This document shows, piece after piece, positions 53,418 through 63,587 of a stretch of 64,000 bases of DNA. Source of the stretch: RGIG4140 sp045532865 (GTDB lineage: Bacteria; Pseudomonadota; Alphaproteobacteria; CAAHEQ01; UBA3637). The DNA lies in NCBI GenBank assembly GCA_045532865.1, contig JAZSGT010000048.1, positions 1 through 64,000 of the forward strand, read 5' to 3'. Under the pieces are notes generated by a model, which was not told the DNA's origin, ran no database searches, and saw only the letters and a program-made list of their open reading frames with translations. The position numbers were made by a program, and so were the translations under genes. Positions within the stretch are counted from its first letter, which is position 1. Every line of letters starts with the position of its first letter.

Positions 53418-53984
53418 ATGTTTCAAAAGGGGTTAGGGGTCTTTTTTATTTGTTTAGGTTTAAGTTTTTCAGTCTATGCAAGATCTGGTGCTTATTTTGC
53501 TGTTCGAGGGGGATTAAGTGATTTGCGTGAAACAGAAGTCCTTGATGTAAATGAAGCAAGCGCTGTGCCATCAGGGGCAATTGGTGTTCACTCTGGCCCT
53601 TTTCGTGCTGAAGTGGAATACACATATCAACCATCAACTGAATTGGTTCAAGATGCGCTCGAAAATGATATTTTAACCACAGAATTTCATCGTGTGATGG
53701 CCAATGGATATTTAGATTTAAGAGTGACAAGAAATGTTCTTCCTTATTTGACGGCTGGAGCAGGGATTGCACGCCACAATATTGAAGTGTTGGAAGAAAA
53801 GATTTCTGGCTCTAATTTTGCTTGGAGCGTTGGCGCAGGTGTTGGCCTTCGTTTAACCAGAAATGTTACAGCTGATGCTGGTATAAGATATATTGATTTG
53901 GGGAAAGTTGAAATCAATGATGGTCAAAAGGAACTTGCTTTTGACACGGTTGAAACATACGCTGGTTTGCGCTTTATGTTTTAA
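53418..53984 (+). CDS. Outer-membrane beta-barrel protein
   Basis: The 188-residue protein has a signal peptide (FFICLGLSFSVYARS). Alternating strands follow, such as GYLDLRVTRNVLPYLTAGAG, AWSVGAGVGLRLTRNVTADAGIRY and the C-terminal TYAGLRFMF, ending in the Phe typical of barrels. It resembles small OmpW/OmpA-barrel or surface-antigen-type proteins. TAGGAGG precedes the ATG at 53418. Monocistronic. Likely a structural or adhesive barrel; ligand unknown. Confidence 0.88.
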   Translation: MFQKGLGVFFICLGLSFSVYARSGAYFAVRGGLSDLRETEVLDVNEASAVPSGAIGVHSGPFRAEVEYTYQPSTELVQDALENDILTTEFHRVMANGYLDLRVTRNVLPYLTAGAGIARHNIEVLEEKISGSNFAWSVGAGVGLRLTRNVTADAGIRYIDLGKVEINDGQKELAFDTVETYAGLRFMF

Positions 53985-54045
53985 TAAGTAAGCTGGGTTT
54001 AAAATGCTATTTCCTTATGTTCGTAAAGTTAGATTTGTGAGAAAA

Positions 54046-56838
54046 TCAGCCTTTACTTAATATTTTTTTAAGATATTTCCCTGTATAGCTGGCTTCCACT
54101 TTTGCAACTTCTTCCGGTGTGCCTGTGGCAACAACTTGACCGCCACCATCGCCACCTTCTGGCCCCATGTCAATGATATAATCAGCTGTTTTGATCACAT
54201 CTAAGTTGTGTTCAATTACAACAACGCTGTTGCCTTGATCAACAAGGGCGTGTAAAACTTCTAATAATTTTTGAACATCAGCAAAATGAAGCCCTGTTGT
54301 TGGTTCATCTAAAATATAAAGTGTTTTGCCAGTGCTTTTTTTAGAGAGTTCTTTTGCAAGCTTGATGCGTTGAGCTTCCCCACCAGAAAGTGTTACAGCT
54401 GATTGCCCCAAAGAAATATATCCAAGACCTACTTTTTTAAGTAGTTTGCATTTATCTCGAATAGATGGGATATGGTCAAAAAATTCTGCTGCTTCATCCA
54501 CCGTCATATCCAAAACATCAGCAATAGATTTGTCTTTGTAGGTAACTTCTAATGTTTCTCTATTATAACGTTTGCCTTTACATGCATCACATTCAACATA
54601 CACATCTGGCAAAAAATGCATTTCAATTTTTAATACACCATCACCTCCACAAGATTCACAACGACCACCTTTAACGTTGAATGAAAAACGACCAGCTTTG
54701 TATCCTCTGACCTTTGATTCTGGAAGACCAGCAAACCAATCACGAATGGTGGAGAACATCCCTACATATGTAGCAGGGTTGGATCTAGGTGTTCTGCCAA
54801 TAGGGCTTTGGTCAATATCAATGATTTTATCAATGTAACCCATACCACGGATGCGTTCATATTCACCAGGGGTGTCACTGGACTGATTAATCAGTTTGTT
54901 AAGCCCTTTATAAAGGGTTTCAATCACAAGGGATGATTTTCCTCCACCTGACACGCCTGTAACACAGGTAAAAGTTCCCAAGGGAATTTGAACATTCACA
55001 TTTTTAAGATTGTTGGCTTTGGCTCCTTGAATTTCAATAAATTTACCATTTCCTGTGCGTCTTTGAGCTGGAATGATAATTTTGCGCATGCCAGATAAAA
55101 ATTGCCCTGTTGTTGAAATGGGGTTATCCATAATGTCTTTGGGTGTACCTTGAGCAACAACATGACCACCATGACGGCCGGCTTCTGGTCCAATATCAAG
55201 CACATAGTCAGCGGCTTTGATGGCATCTTCATCATGCTCAACAACAATGACTGTGTTGCCAAGATTTCTTAAATGAATGAGTGTTTCTAAAAGTTTATCA
55301 TTATCTCTTTGATGCAGACCAATAGAGGGTTCATCTAATACATAGAGAACACCAGTAAGACCTGATCCAATTTGACTTGCTAAACGAATGCGTTGAGATT
55401 CCCCACCAGAGAGTGTGCCACTCATTCTGTCTAAGGAGAGATATCCAAGACCAACATTGTTTAAAAAAAGAAGTCTGTCATTGATTTCTTTTAAAATGCG
55501 TTTGGCAATTTCTTGTTTTTGGTTACTTAAACTATTTGGAACGGCTAAAAACCAGTCTTTTGCTTGTTGAATAGATGTGTGTGTGGCTTCACTAATGGTT
55601 TTGCCCACAATTTTAACTGCGAGAGCTTCAGGACGTAAACGTTGCCCATGACAAGCTTCACAGGTGGAATTGGATTGGTATTTAGACAATTCTTCACGCA
55701 TCCAATCAGAGCTTGTTTCCATAAAGCGGCGTTCCATATTGGTAATCACCCCTTCAAATGATTTGCCTTTTCCGTGGGTACCATATAAAATAGCATGTTG
55801 CACTTCTTTAGAAAGATTCACCCATGGTGTATCAATATCAACGGAGATGGTTTGAAGCATTGTTTTTAAAATGCCATCATACCATTGAAACATGTCACCA
55901 TTTAGGTTGCTCCATGGTTTGATTGCCCCTTGTCTGATGGATTTAAGAGGATCAGGAATGACTTTTTCTGGATCAATATAAAGTTTAAATCCAAGGCCTG
56001 CACAAACAGGACACGCCCCTTGTGGGTTGTTAAATGAAAATAAAGAAGGTTCTAAATCTTTGATGGTAAATCCACTGACAGGGCAAGAAAATTTTTCAGA
56101 AAAGAGTTTTTCATCTCCTGTATCATGGTTTTTAACAACAACAAGGCCATCTGCCAACGAAAGTGATTTTTCAACAGCTTGAGAAAGTCTTGTTTCAATC
56201 CCTTCTTTGATCACAAGGCGATCAACTACAACGCTGATAGAATGTTTTTTGTTTTTATCTAGCTCAGGTGTTTGTTCAATATCATACATTTCACCATCAA
56301 TTTGAAGCCGGGCAAATCCTTTTTTTTGCCAATCAGCAATTTCTTTTTTATATTCTCCTTTTCTGTCACGTACAGCAGGTGCAAGAATTAAAAGACGTGT
56401 ACCTTCTTTTTCTTTTAAAACCAAATCAACAATTTGAGGGATGGTTTGCGCTTCAATGGGAAGACCTGTTGCAGGGGAATAAGGTGTTCCAACACGAGCC
56501 CACAAAAGACGCATGTAATCATAAATTTCTGTGATTGTACCAACAGTGGATCTGGGGTTTTTTGAGGTTGTTTTTTGTTCAATAGAAATGGCTGGAGATA
56601 ATCCTTCAATTAAGTCAACATCAGGTTTTTTCATCAATTCTAAAAATTGACGAGCATAAGCTGACAAACTTTCAACATATCTGCGTTGGCCTTCGGCATA
56701 AATGGTGTCAAAAGCAAGAGATGATTTTCCAGAACCTGAAAGACCTGTAATGACAACCAGTTGGTTTTTAGGAATGTCAACATCAATGTTTTTAAGATTA
56801 TGTTCCCTTGCGCCACGAATAGAGATAAATTTTTTCAT
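54046..56838 (-). CDS. uvrA: Excinuclease ABC subunit UvrA
   Basis: From the ATG at 56838 the protein has 930 residues. The first ATPase has Walker A GLSGSGKSS (32-40) and the second GVSGGGKSS. The UvrA zinc modules are present; the first reads CPVSGF, with Ser for Cys, as is usual in Alphaproteobacteria. ABC signatures LSGGESQRI and LSGGEAQRI are both there. UvrA dimers find DNA damage for nucleotide excision repair. The frame continues to 56895, but a consensus promoter (56875-56903) and TGAGG before 56838 support the inner start. Confidence 0.97.
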   Translation of the reverse strand: MKKFISIRGAREHNLKNIDVDIPKNQLVVITGLSGSGKSSLAFDTIYAEGQRRYVESLSAYARQFLELMKKPDVDLIEGLSPAISIEQKTTSKNPRSTVGTITEIYDYMRLLWARVGTPYSPATGLPIEAQTIPQIVDLVLKEKEGTRLLILAPAVRDRKGEYKKEIADWQKKGFARLQIDGEMYDIEQTPELDKNKKHSISVVVDRLVIKEGIETRLSQAVEKSLSLADGLVVVKNHDTGDEKLFSEKFSCPVSGFTIKDLEPSLFSFNNPQGACPVCAGLGFKLYIDPEKVIPDPLKSIRQGAIKPWSNLNGDMFQWYDGILKTMLQTISVDIDTPWVNLSKEVQHAILYGTHGKGKSFEGVITNMERRFMETSSDWMREELSKYQSNSTCEACHGQRLRPEALAVKIVGKTISEATHTSIQQAKDWFLAVPNSLSNQKQEIAKRILKEINDRLLFLNNVGLGYLSLDRMSGTLSGGESQRIRLASQIGSGLTGVLYVLDEPSIGLHQRDNDKLLETLIHLRNLGNTVIVVEHDEDAIKAADYVLDIGPEAGRHGGHVVAQGTPKDIMDNPISTTGQFLSGMRKIIIPAQRRTGNGKFIEIQGAKANNLKNVNVQIPLGTFTCVTGVSGGGKSSLVIETLYKGLNKLINQSSDTPGEYERIRGMGYIDKIIDIDQSPIGRTPRSNPATYVGMFSTIRDWFAGLPESKVRGYKAGRFSFNVKGGRCESCGGDGVLKIEMHFLPDVYVECDACKGKRYNRETLEVTYKDKSIADVLDMTVDEAAEFFDHIPSIRDKCKLLKKVGLGYISLGQSAVTLSGGEAQRIKLAKELSKKSTGKTLYILDEPTTGLHFADVQKLLEVLHALVDQGNSVVVIEHNLDVIKTADYIIDMGPEGGDGGGQVVATGTPEEVAKVEASYTGKYLKKILSKG

Positions 56839-56874
56839 ATATGCCTCACAGATAATCTGGTTTAAGTGGGCTAC

Positions 56875-56903
56875 ATTATAGTATAATTTAAGCAAAAAAT
56901 CAA
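56875..56903 (-). promoter_or_regulatory. Promoter of uvrA
   Basis: On the minus strand TTGATT is followed after 17 bases by TATAAT. It falls inside the longer uvrA frame and decides the start. I see no LexA-type box. Confidence 0.7.
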
Positions 56904-56929
56904 TTAAATTTTAATAAGATATACGAGAG

Positions 56930-58561
56930 TTAATCTTCTTTGCTTCTCTGGAAAGATTGGGGGGATTGTTTTAAGGCATTTGGTTTAGATGTGCTTATTT
57001 TTTGAGGTGTATTTGCCTCGAGGTTTTCTAATTTTTCGATTCTTTCTTTTGAAATACCCATTTCAATAAATTCTTTTTTGAAGTGTTGAATAATTGCTTT
57101 TGTTGCATCTAAGTATACGCCAATGTAGTTGTTGCCAGCTTGATTTTTGAAAAATCCAAATGGAACAATTGTTTTTTTATTCCCATTATCAATTGTTGAA
57201 AGAACACACGCCATGTTGGGTTTAAGAATTTTTAAATTAAATGCTGGGGCATTTTTTTTGGATAACCCAATGTTTTTTAAAAAATAAGTTACTGGAATGG
57301 CTGTTTTTTGAGGGGAATTGATTAAAATTTTAGTTCTTGTTATATTTTCATTTGTGATATGTAAATCTTCTTTATGATGATTGAGAATTTGAATGAGAGC
57401 ATTTGTGTTGATAAAATAGGGGTCTTTGAGAGTTGTTTGAACATAAATAACCCCTTCTTTTGTTGTTTGTTCCCCTTTTTCATTTGTTTGGGTGAGGGTG
57501 GAATAGGCAGATAGTTTTAAAATATTTTTAAAAGTGTTAAAATCAACATTTGGGATACATAACAAATAAGCATCATAAAAAGAGATGATTTTTCCCTCTA
57601 AAGAGCTTTTGAGATTGTTTTTTTTAAGAATATCGCGTATAACGGCTTGTTTTACGCCAAGAGAAAGAAGCTCTTGTTCATATTTTTGAACAAAATAAGG
57701 AATACTTTGAGTGTAAATGTAGCAGCTTGGTTTGTCTTTTTTAAATGTATTATAGTATAAAAAAACAGGCATTTTTTGAGTTTTGTCGTTGTTTAATTTT
57801 AACTCAAAGGTGTCATTTAGACAGTTTTGAAGAATAAATTTTTTAAGATGTGGAATAAAAAGAGTTGTTTTTTTTAGATAAGTTGAGAGTTCATCTAATC
57901 TAAGTTTAGGTAAGTTGATATCTGTTTCTTTGGTGTAGGATTCACCAAGATTATTTTCAAGATAATCTAACACTTTGTTTTGATGGGCTTTTTCAATAAT
58001 TATCTCAGGTAATCTATGAAATCTTAAAATCTCTTGATTTTGCAAAATAAAATTATTTAAATTTTCTTTTAATAAGACAATTGTTTGAAACATAAAAACA
58101 TCTTTTGCAAGTAAGAAAAAAGGATTTGATTTGTCTTTGTTTTCTAAAAGTAAAAAGGCGTTTTCATTCATCCAAAAAGCAAGAGATTTTGGGGCTTTTA
58201 TTTTTTTGCAAAAGTCAAAGGTTGAAATCATTTTATCTGTGATATCAGGTAGATGATATGTTTTTTTTGTATTTGAGATAACATGATTGGGAACTTGAAA
58301 GGTTGTACCCCATTTTTTTAAAAATTCGGGTATAGCTTCTCGGTGTATGGATAAATAAGGTCTTGTTGTAGCACCGGCAGGTGTTGGAAATATGAACATT
58401 TTTGTTTCAACGCCTTGTGCATTAATGAATGTTTCTTTTAAAAGCTCAGCTTTAATTTTGGGTGAAATTTTGCTTGAATTAAAGCGATTGCACCTTGTGA
58501 GGTGCATGAGTAGTTGATAAAGTGAATAATATTCTTTTGTTTCCAACTTTGGTGAGGTCAT
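56930..58561 (-). CDS. Modular protein of unknown family, about five repeat units
   Basis: The 543-residue protein shares the ~100-residue module of the two genes upstream, described at 58563. Units begin near residues 10, 110, 225, 335 and 425; the second and fourth are diverged. Well-kept stretches include LLKETFINAQG, FILQNCLNDTF and AIPEFLKKWG. AAAGGA six bases before 58561 decides the start over the ATG at 58585. It starts 2 bases after the neighbour's stop, as third gene of the operon. No signal peptide or membrane segment. Function unknown. Confidence 0.75.
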   Translation of the reverse strand: MTSPKLETKEYYSLYQLLMHLTRCNRFNSSKISPKIKAELLKETFINAQGVETKMFIFPTPAGATTRPYLSIHREAIPEFLKKWGTTFQVPNHVISNTKKTYHLPDITDKMISTFDFCKKIKAPKSLAFWMNENAFLLLENKDKSNPFFLLAKDVFMFQTIVLLKENLNNFILQNQEILRFHRLPEIIIEKAHQNKVLDYLENNLGESYTKETDINLPKLRLDELSTYLKKTTLFIPHLKKFILQNCLNDTFELKLNNDKTQKMPVFLYYNTFKKDKPSCYIYTQSIPYFVQKYEQELLSLGVKQAVIRDILKKNNLKSSLEGKIISFYDAYLLCIPNVDFNTFKNILKLSAYSTLTQTNEKGEQTTKEGVIYVQTTLKDPYFINTNALIQILNHHKEDLHITNENITRTKILINSPQKTAIPVTYFLKNIGLSKKNAPAFNLKILKPNMACVLSTIDNGNKKTIVPFGFFKNQAGNNYIGVYLDATKAIIQHFKKEFIEMGISKERIEKLENLEANTPQKISTSKPNALKQSPQSFQRSKED

Positions 58562-58562
58562 T

Positions 58563-60800
58563 TTAGTTCCTTTGCCTTGAGGCATAATATTGGATTAACC
58601 TTATTTTATTCCTTTCTTTTTCTTTTAAAAGGTGAGGAACATGAAAAAGAGGATCTTGCCTTGAAATATGGATTAAATTATCAATATTTTCTTCCTTAAA
58701 TCCTAATTTAATGAGGTTGTTTTTGTGTTTGTTCAAAAATGAAGGGAGTGCTTTTGTGTCAACATAAATAGTAATAGCACCTGTTTTTGTAAAGGCTTTT
58801 GCAAAAACGGGAATGGTTTTTTCTTCTCCATTTATTTGAATGGTTGCTGTTTCATTTAAGTAATGTGCCTTTATTTTTTGGCGAAATGGACTTGTAAAAC
58901 GAGTTGATTTGTTTAAAAATTTTGTTAATTGTGTAATGGTTAAGAATGTTTCTTCTTTTTTTACAAGTGGTTGATTTTCTTTAAGGGCATTGATAACTTC
59001 ATCTTTAATATTTAATAGTTTTTGATGTCGTTTTGCAAAATGGATCAGGGCATCTTTATGGATGGCATAATTACCAATGCCGATGGCTTTAGCACTCATG
59101 AAAATAAACATAGGCTGTTGTGTTATGTTCCCATTCTCATCCAAAACAGGATAGGTTTCGTTTATATGATTTTTTTTGATGTAATTTGTAAAATCAGGTT
59201 GATGAATGTGCAATTTGTTCAACAATTTTGTGATAAAAATATAATCAGGATTGAAAGGTTGAATATCTTGTTTTCCAAGGATGGAATCGATGATTTCTTT
59301 TTTAATCCCAAATGTTTTTGTGAGCATATTTTTTTGTTGTTCAAAAAAGGAAAACATGGCTTTTTTACTTGTAAAGTAATAAGAAAAACCCTTGCTGTTT
59401 TGGGCATAGATAAAAATGGGTTTTTGTACTTTGTTCCCATTTGTATCAATTTCTTCATAAGTGTCATTTAAATGATTGGATTTGACTTCATTTAAAATTT
59501 CTTGTGCACTCGAATTGTTGCGTCTGATTAAACGCATAAAATCCCTAAATGTTACCATTTTATCATTTTTTACAGGAATAACATTTTTTTGTAATAGGTG
59601 ATTGATGATTTTTTCATCAGTGCCCAGTTGTAATAATACGCTTTTATATTGATTGATAAATAAAGCAAGATCTGTTTCTTTGATAAAATAAATCATCTTT
59701 TTTTGATATCTTGAAAAGAATAAATTCCTGCTTGTTTGTTGCTTTGTTTTTGGATGAATTTCAATGACTTGATCCTGCGCAAAATTTTGATGAATAATCG
59801 CTGTTAATTCTTTTGAAAAAGTATCATTCTTATGTAATTTGTTTGAGATTTCACGAATGCTTAAATATCCCTTTTGAAATCCTTTTTTTTCAAAATTATG
59901 CAAAAGAGCATGAACGCCTTTAAATCCCATTTTAATAAGTTCGTCTTGATATTTCAAAATAAAGTGAAGAGCACCTTCTTTGTTAATGTTTAAAACAGGA
60001 ACGCCATTTATTTGTTTTTGATAAGAAAAAATGGGTTGTGATTTTAAACGACCATTTTTGTCTTTTGTTTCAAATGTTTCATTAATGTGTTGTTGAATAA
60101 ATAAATTTAACTCAGGTTCATATTTTGATGTTCCTAAATATCTTGAAAATGAACGTAAAGAAAGATGTTCATTTGAGCTTTCTAAAAGGTTGGTAAAGTT
60201 TTTAAGCGCTTCTTTGTGCCTTTTTAAAAAAACAGGAAGTGCTTCTTTGAGCATAAAAACACCACTTTGACCCATTTTGTTTTTAACAAAAACAAACATG
60301 GGTTTTTCAATTTGAGCGCCTGTTTTTTTATCTGTTTGTGTGAATGTCTCAGAAAGATAAAGGCGTTTTATCTCTTGGGTAACAGATTTTAAAATCTTTG
60401 TATTATAGGAGCATTTTGTTGCCACATCCCAAAGATTCATGATGTCTTTGTTTGAGATTTCACTTCGCTGTACAACAGGAATTATTCCAATTGAGGCAAT
60501 GAGATTTTCAAGTGGGACGCCAAGCTTTTCAATTTCTTTGATGTGTCTTTTTAAAAAAGGAACAATGGTTTTATCTAAAATATACCAAGAGCCACGATTA
60601 GCTTTTTTTTGGCCATAATAAAAAACGGGGATAGTTTCTTTGTTCCCTAATTCATTTTCAATTTCAACGGTTTCATTTTGCATGTTTGCTTGAACAAATT
60701 CACGTAATACCTTGCTAAAAACTGGTTGTTTATGTAATAAGCGTGCAAAATCAGACATGCTTAAAAAAGAGTCGTCTAATTGTATTTTTCTTTGAAACAT
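58563..60800 (-). CDS. Modular protein of unknown family, seven repeat units
   Basis: The 745-residue protein is seven tandem modules of about 95-100 residues, near 11-108, 115-208, 212-306, 311-408, 414-510, 519-608 and 617-712. Each opens with a helix like SMSDFARLLHK or SIREISNKLHK. A second helix follows and ends in (H)(L/I)NETF. Next come a polar turn with D-NG, a strand pair around (K)P(M/V)F(I/V)(Y/F), then EAL--FL-RHK--L--LG and a final helix. The opening helix pair resembles a helix-turn-helix, so nucleic-acid binding is a guess. It starts 1 base after the upstream stop. I recognise no known family. Confidence 0.78.
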   Translation of the reverse strand: MFQRKIQLDDSFLSMSDFARLLHKQPVFSKVLREFVQANMQNETVEIENELGNKETIPVFYYGQKKANRGSWYILDKTIVPFLKRHIKEIEKLGVPLENLIASIGIIPVVQRSEISNKDIMNLWDVATKCSYNTKILKSVTQEIKRLYLSETFTQTDKKTGAQIEKPMFVFVKNKMGQSGVFMLKEALPVFLKRHKEALKNFTNLLESSNEHLSLRSFSRYLGTSKYEPELNLFIQQHINETFETKDKNGRLKSQPIFSYQKQINGVPVLNINKEGALHFILKYQDELIKMGFKGVHALLHNFEKKGFQKGYLSIREISNKLHKNDTFSKELTAIIHQNFAQDQVIEIHPKTKQQTSRNLFFSRYQKKMIYFIKETDLALFINQYKSVLLQLGTDEKIINHLLQKNVIPVKNDKMVTFRDFMRLIRRNNSSAQEILNEVKSNHLNDTYEEIDTNGNKVQKPIFIYAQNSKGFSYYFTSKKAMFSFFEQQKNMLTKTFGIKKEIIDSILGKQDIQPFNPDYIFITKLLNKLHIHQPDFTNYIKKNHINETYPVLDENGNITQQPMFIFMSAKAIGIGNYAIHKDALIHFAKRHQKLLNIKDEVINALKENQPLVKKEETFLTITQLTKFLNKSTRFTSPFRQKIKAHYLNETATIQINGEEKTIPVFAKAFTKTGAITIYVDTKALPSFLNKHKNNLIKLGFKEENIDNLIHISRQDPLFHVPHLLKEKERNKIRLIQYYASRQRN

Positions 60801-60801
60801 A

Positions 60802-62703
60802 TTATGCCTTTTTTTCCATTTCGCGTTTTTTTCTGATTAATTGTGTTGTGCGTCTTTTTTCAACCAAATCTTCAATAAAGTTTGGATTTTGGTGTATTTT
60901 TTTGAGGGTGTTATGAATGTGTTTAGATGTAATGCCCAATTTTTCAAGATTTTTAGTATGTCTTGTTAAGAATGGAGTAATACCTTCAGCATCAATAAAA
61001 AGGGTGATTTGTCCATTTGGAGTGTAAGCAAAAGAGAACATTTCTTTTTCAGTACCATCAGAACTTAAAAATGTATCATGAACAGATGTTTGTTTGATCA
61101 TTTCTTTCATTTCTTTTAAAATGTATTCCCCACGTCCCATAAGTTGAAGCAATTCACCAATAGAAAGCATTTTATCTGTTTTTTTCAAAATGTCTTTGTT
61201 AAGTGTAAGTGCGTCGATAGCTCCTTGTTGAACATTTAAATCATCTTTGTATGTTGTTAATAATTCTTGAAGTCCTTCTTTTAAAACAAAACATTTTACA
61301 TGGCCTGTTCTTTTATCTCGTGCTGTATAAACATATGGTTTTTTTGTAATGTTCCCATTTTTTGAAAAAGTTGAAAAGGTTTTGTCTGTAAAATGATGTA
61401 ATTTTGAAATATATTCTACACTAATAATTTTTTTATCAACCAATTCTTGCGCAGAAAAGACTTCTCCTTGAGGAATAGGTTTTGCGTTTTCTTCTTTTAA
61501 CAAGTTTTCATATTGATAAGGGGTAATGCCTTTTTCTAAAAGAAGAGCTTTATTCCTTTTTGCAAAAGCATACATAGCCTCTTTTGATGCGAAAACATAG
61601 TTGCCATGTTCATTTGATGAGTTGGCAACTTTGCAAAATACATGTTTTTCTTCAATTTTACCATTTTCATGATGGACCAAATAAGTGTCTTGTAAATGAT
61701 TTTTGATAATTTCTTTTGAAATGTGAGGTCCTTTAATTGTGTGTAAATGCTCTCTTAAAAATTGATTGATTGTAATCATTTCAGGTGTTTTTTCTTGTAA
61801 CGCTTCTTTATATAAAAAGTGATTCAAAACGTTTTGTGAAACACCTAGTTTTTTAAGTTGTTTTTGGGCTTTAAAAACAAAAGCTGAGATATCTTCTTTT
61901 TTAAGACAAAGAATTTGTTTGCGATACCATCTTTTATGAAATAAAGGCTGAACTTCACCTGTTTTATAATCTTTTTTGTTAATAAGAGAAAAGTTGTTTT
62001 CAATTAAGTGATAGAATTTGTTTTGTGCAGCAGGCCCTAATGCTCTGATTTGTAAAGCCTCCATCAATTCGCGAGGTGTGAACATTGTATCATCTGGGCG
62101 TGACATAATTTCAGTTGTGTATTCATCTAATGGAACGCCAATTGTTTGTAAACCTTTTTGATGGATTTTAATAAGTGTTGGAATACCATCTTTTCTGATG
62201 GAGATATATGATTTGTTCATTTTGTTAACAGGGCACTCAAAAATCTTGAGTGTTTGATGTTTGCCATTTGCATCTTCAGTTTCAAATGTGTCGTCAATGG
62301 CATGTTCTAAAATGAACTTATAAAGTAGTTCATCTGAATTGGCAGGCATTTTAAGTGTGCGTACAAGAGCTCTTAAAGAAATAAATTCACATTTTTCTTC
62401 AAACTCAGCAGCTCTTAAAGCTAATTCTTCTTTGTGTCTTAAAGTAAATTCTTCTGTTGCACGAGGATCAAAATAAACTGTTTGACCACCTTTTCTTGGT
62501 TTGCCTGTAACAAACATGGGTAGTGTTTTTATGGTGCCATCTTCTTTTGTTAATGTAAAAGTTTCATCAAGATAATGTTTCTTGATGAATTGTTCCATTT
62601 CAGTTGTGATTTTTGAATTGTGATTGCTAAATTTGTGTGCTAATGACCAAAGTTTGCGATATGTTTTTTTGATAACAGCAACTTTTTCATCTTTTGGACT
62701 CAT
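60802..62703 (-). CDS. Modular protein of unknown family, six repeat units
   Basis: The 633-residue protein is the first gene of the operon and has six modules near residues 12-103, 107-201, 207-303, 308-405, 414-500 and 511-601. Conserved pieces include KKHYLDETFTLT, FISLRALVRTL, HAIDDTFETEDANG and LKKLGVSQNVLNHFL. The C-terminal tail is very basic (KRRTTQLIRKKREMEKK). GAGGGG precedes the ATG at 62703, and a near-perfect promoter lies 45 bases upstream. No signal peptide or membrane segment. Function unknown. Confidence 0.78.
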   Translation of the reverse strand: MSPKDEKVAVIKKTYRKLWSLAHKFSNHNSKITTEMEQFIKKHYLDETFTLTKEDGTIKTLPMFVTGKPRKGGQTVYFDPRATEEFTLRHKEELALRAAEFEEKCEFISLRALVRTLKMPANSDELLYKFILEHAIDDTFETEDANGKHQTLKIFECPVNKMNKSYISIRKDGIPTLIKIHQKGLQTIGVPLDEYTTEIMSRPDDTMFTPRELMEALQIRALGPAAQNKFYHLIENNFSLINKKDYKTGEVQPLFHKRWYRKQILCLKKEDISAFVFKAQKQLKKLGVSQNVLNHFLYKEALQEKTPEMITINQFLREHLHTIKGPHISKEIIKNHLQDTYLVHHENGKIEEKHVFCKVANSSNEHGNYVFASKEAMYAFAKRNKALLLEKGITPYQYENLLKEENAKPIPQGEVFSAQELVDKKIISVEYISKLHHFTDKTFSTFSKNGNITKKPYVYTARDKRTGHVKCFVLKEGLQELLTTYKDDLNVQQGAIDALTLNKDILKKTDKMLSIGELLQLMGRGEYILKEMKEMIKQTSVHDTFLSSDGTEKEMFSFAYTPNGQITLFIDAEGITPFLTRHTKNLEKLGITSKHIHNTLKKIHQNPNFIEDLVEKRRTTQLIRKKREMEKKA

Positions 62704-62746
62704 TTTTTACCCCTCTTTAATGTTGAAATTTGCCTCGTTAAAGGTA

Positions 62747-62775
62747 AGTATACCAAAAGATTTTGATTTTGTCAA
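62747..62775 (-). promoter_or_regulatory. Promoter of the modular-protein operon
   Basis: On the minus strand TTGACA is followed after 17 bases by TATACT, among the best promoters in the window. Confidence 0.75.
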
Positions 62776-62795
62776 ATGTTTTTAAAAAGTGTTTT

Positions 62796-63422
62796 TTATT
62801 TCTTTTTGTGTATAAGTGAAATATAAAATTCAACGGAGGATAAAAAGAGTAAGAAATAAGCTAAAACTTCTCCAGATTCTTCAAAAAATCGGCGCATTAA
62901 AATTACATCATGAGCGTCAGGCAAAACAGTTGAAATAAACCCCTTGTTCCCAATGGCTTGGGCAAGTGGAATGAATACAAGCATGGCTGAACACATAATG
63001 TAAAAAGCAGGCGAGGTACAAAAAAGCAAAAGAATTTTTTTTAATTTTTTCTTCATATAAAAAAGATAAACACCTGCAGTGAGAGGGAAAAGATAGCAAA
63101 ATTTCCAACTTATAAAAGGTACTTGCGTGTCAAAAAAAGAGTCAAGTTCCCTGCAAAAGGCAAAAAGACAAAGACTTGAAAAAAGAATTAATAAGGGTCT
63201 AAATTTTTGAGATAGAACAGATAAATAGCCAAAAGAAGTGGCACTTAAAAAAAGGATGAAAAGTTGGATGTTTTCAATAATGCCAAATTCTTTAAAAGTT
63301 TCGGCTTTAAAATAATTGGCAAGAATGCGTAAAGAAAGAGCAAATAAAATGCATAAGACAAAATAAAGACCTTGTCTTAAGCAGTTGAATAAAATGGCTT
63401 TTTGAATAGGTGTTAGCTTCAT
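62796..63422 (-). CDS. Multi-pass membrane protein of unknown function
   Basis: The protein of 208 residues has about six membrane helices (for example YFVLCILFALSLRIL, IQLFILFLSATSFGYL, AFYIMCSAMLVFIPLAQ). Charged residues are concentrated in short loops, including ELDSFFDTQ and MRRFFEESGEV. GGAG before the paired ATGs at 63425 and 63422 favours a start there over 63455. I do not recognise the family. It lies upstream of the modular operon on the same strand, but that operon has its own promoter. Confidence 0.72.
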   Translation of the reverse strand: MKLTPIQKAILFNCLRQGLYFVLCILFALSLRILANYFKAETFKEFGIIENIQLFILFLSATSFGYLSVLSQKFRPLLILFSSLCLFAFCRELDSFFDTQVPFISWKFCYLFPLTAGVYLFYMKKKLKKILLLFCTSPAFYIMCSAMLVFIPLAQAIGNKGFISTVLPDAHDVILMRRFFEESGEVLAYFLLFLSSVEFYISLIHKKK

Positions 63423-63523
63423 CATTTCTCCACAGTCCTCTGTTTTAATTAACATATAATTTTATGATTTTTTTTGCAAGTAAAAAGTAGTTAAAAGTGT
63501 GTCTTACTATTTTTTGAAAAATG

Positions 63524-63552
63524 TTGACATTTTTTTAATTTTATGTTAAAAT
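63524..63552 (+). promoter_or_regulatory. Promoter of the truncated gene at the right edge
   Basis: TTGACA is followed after 17 bases by TAAAAT, about 35 bases before the ATG. Confidence 0.72.
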
Positions 63553-63587
63553 CTTCAAACTTTAAAATTTTGAAATAAGGAACTTAA

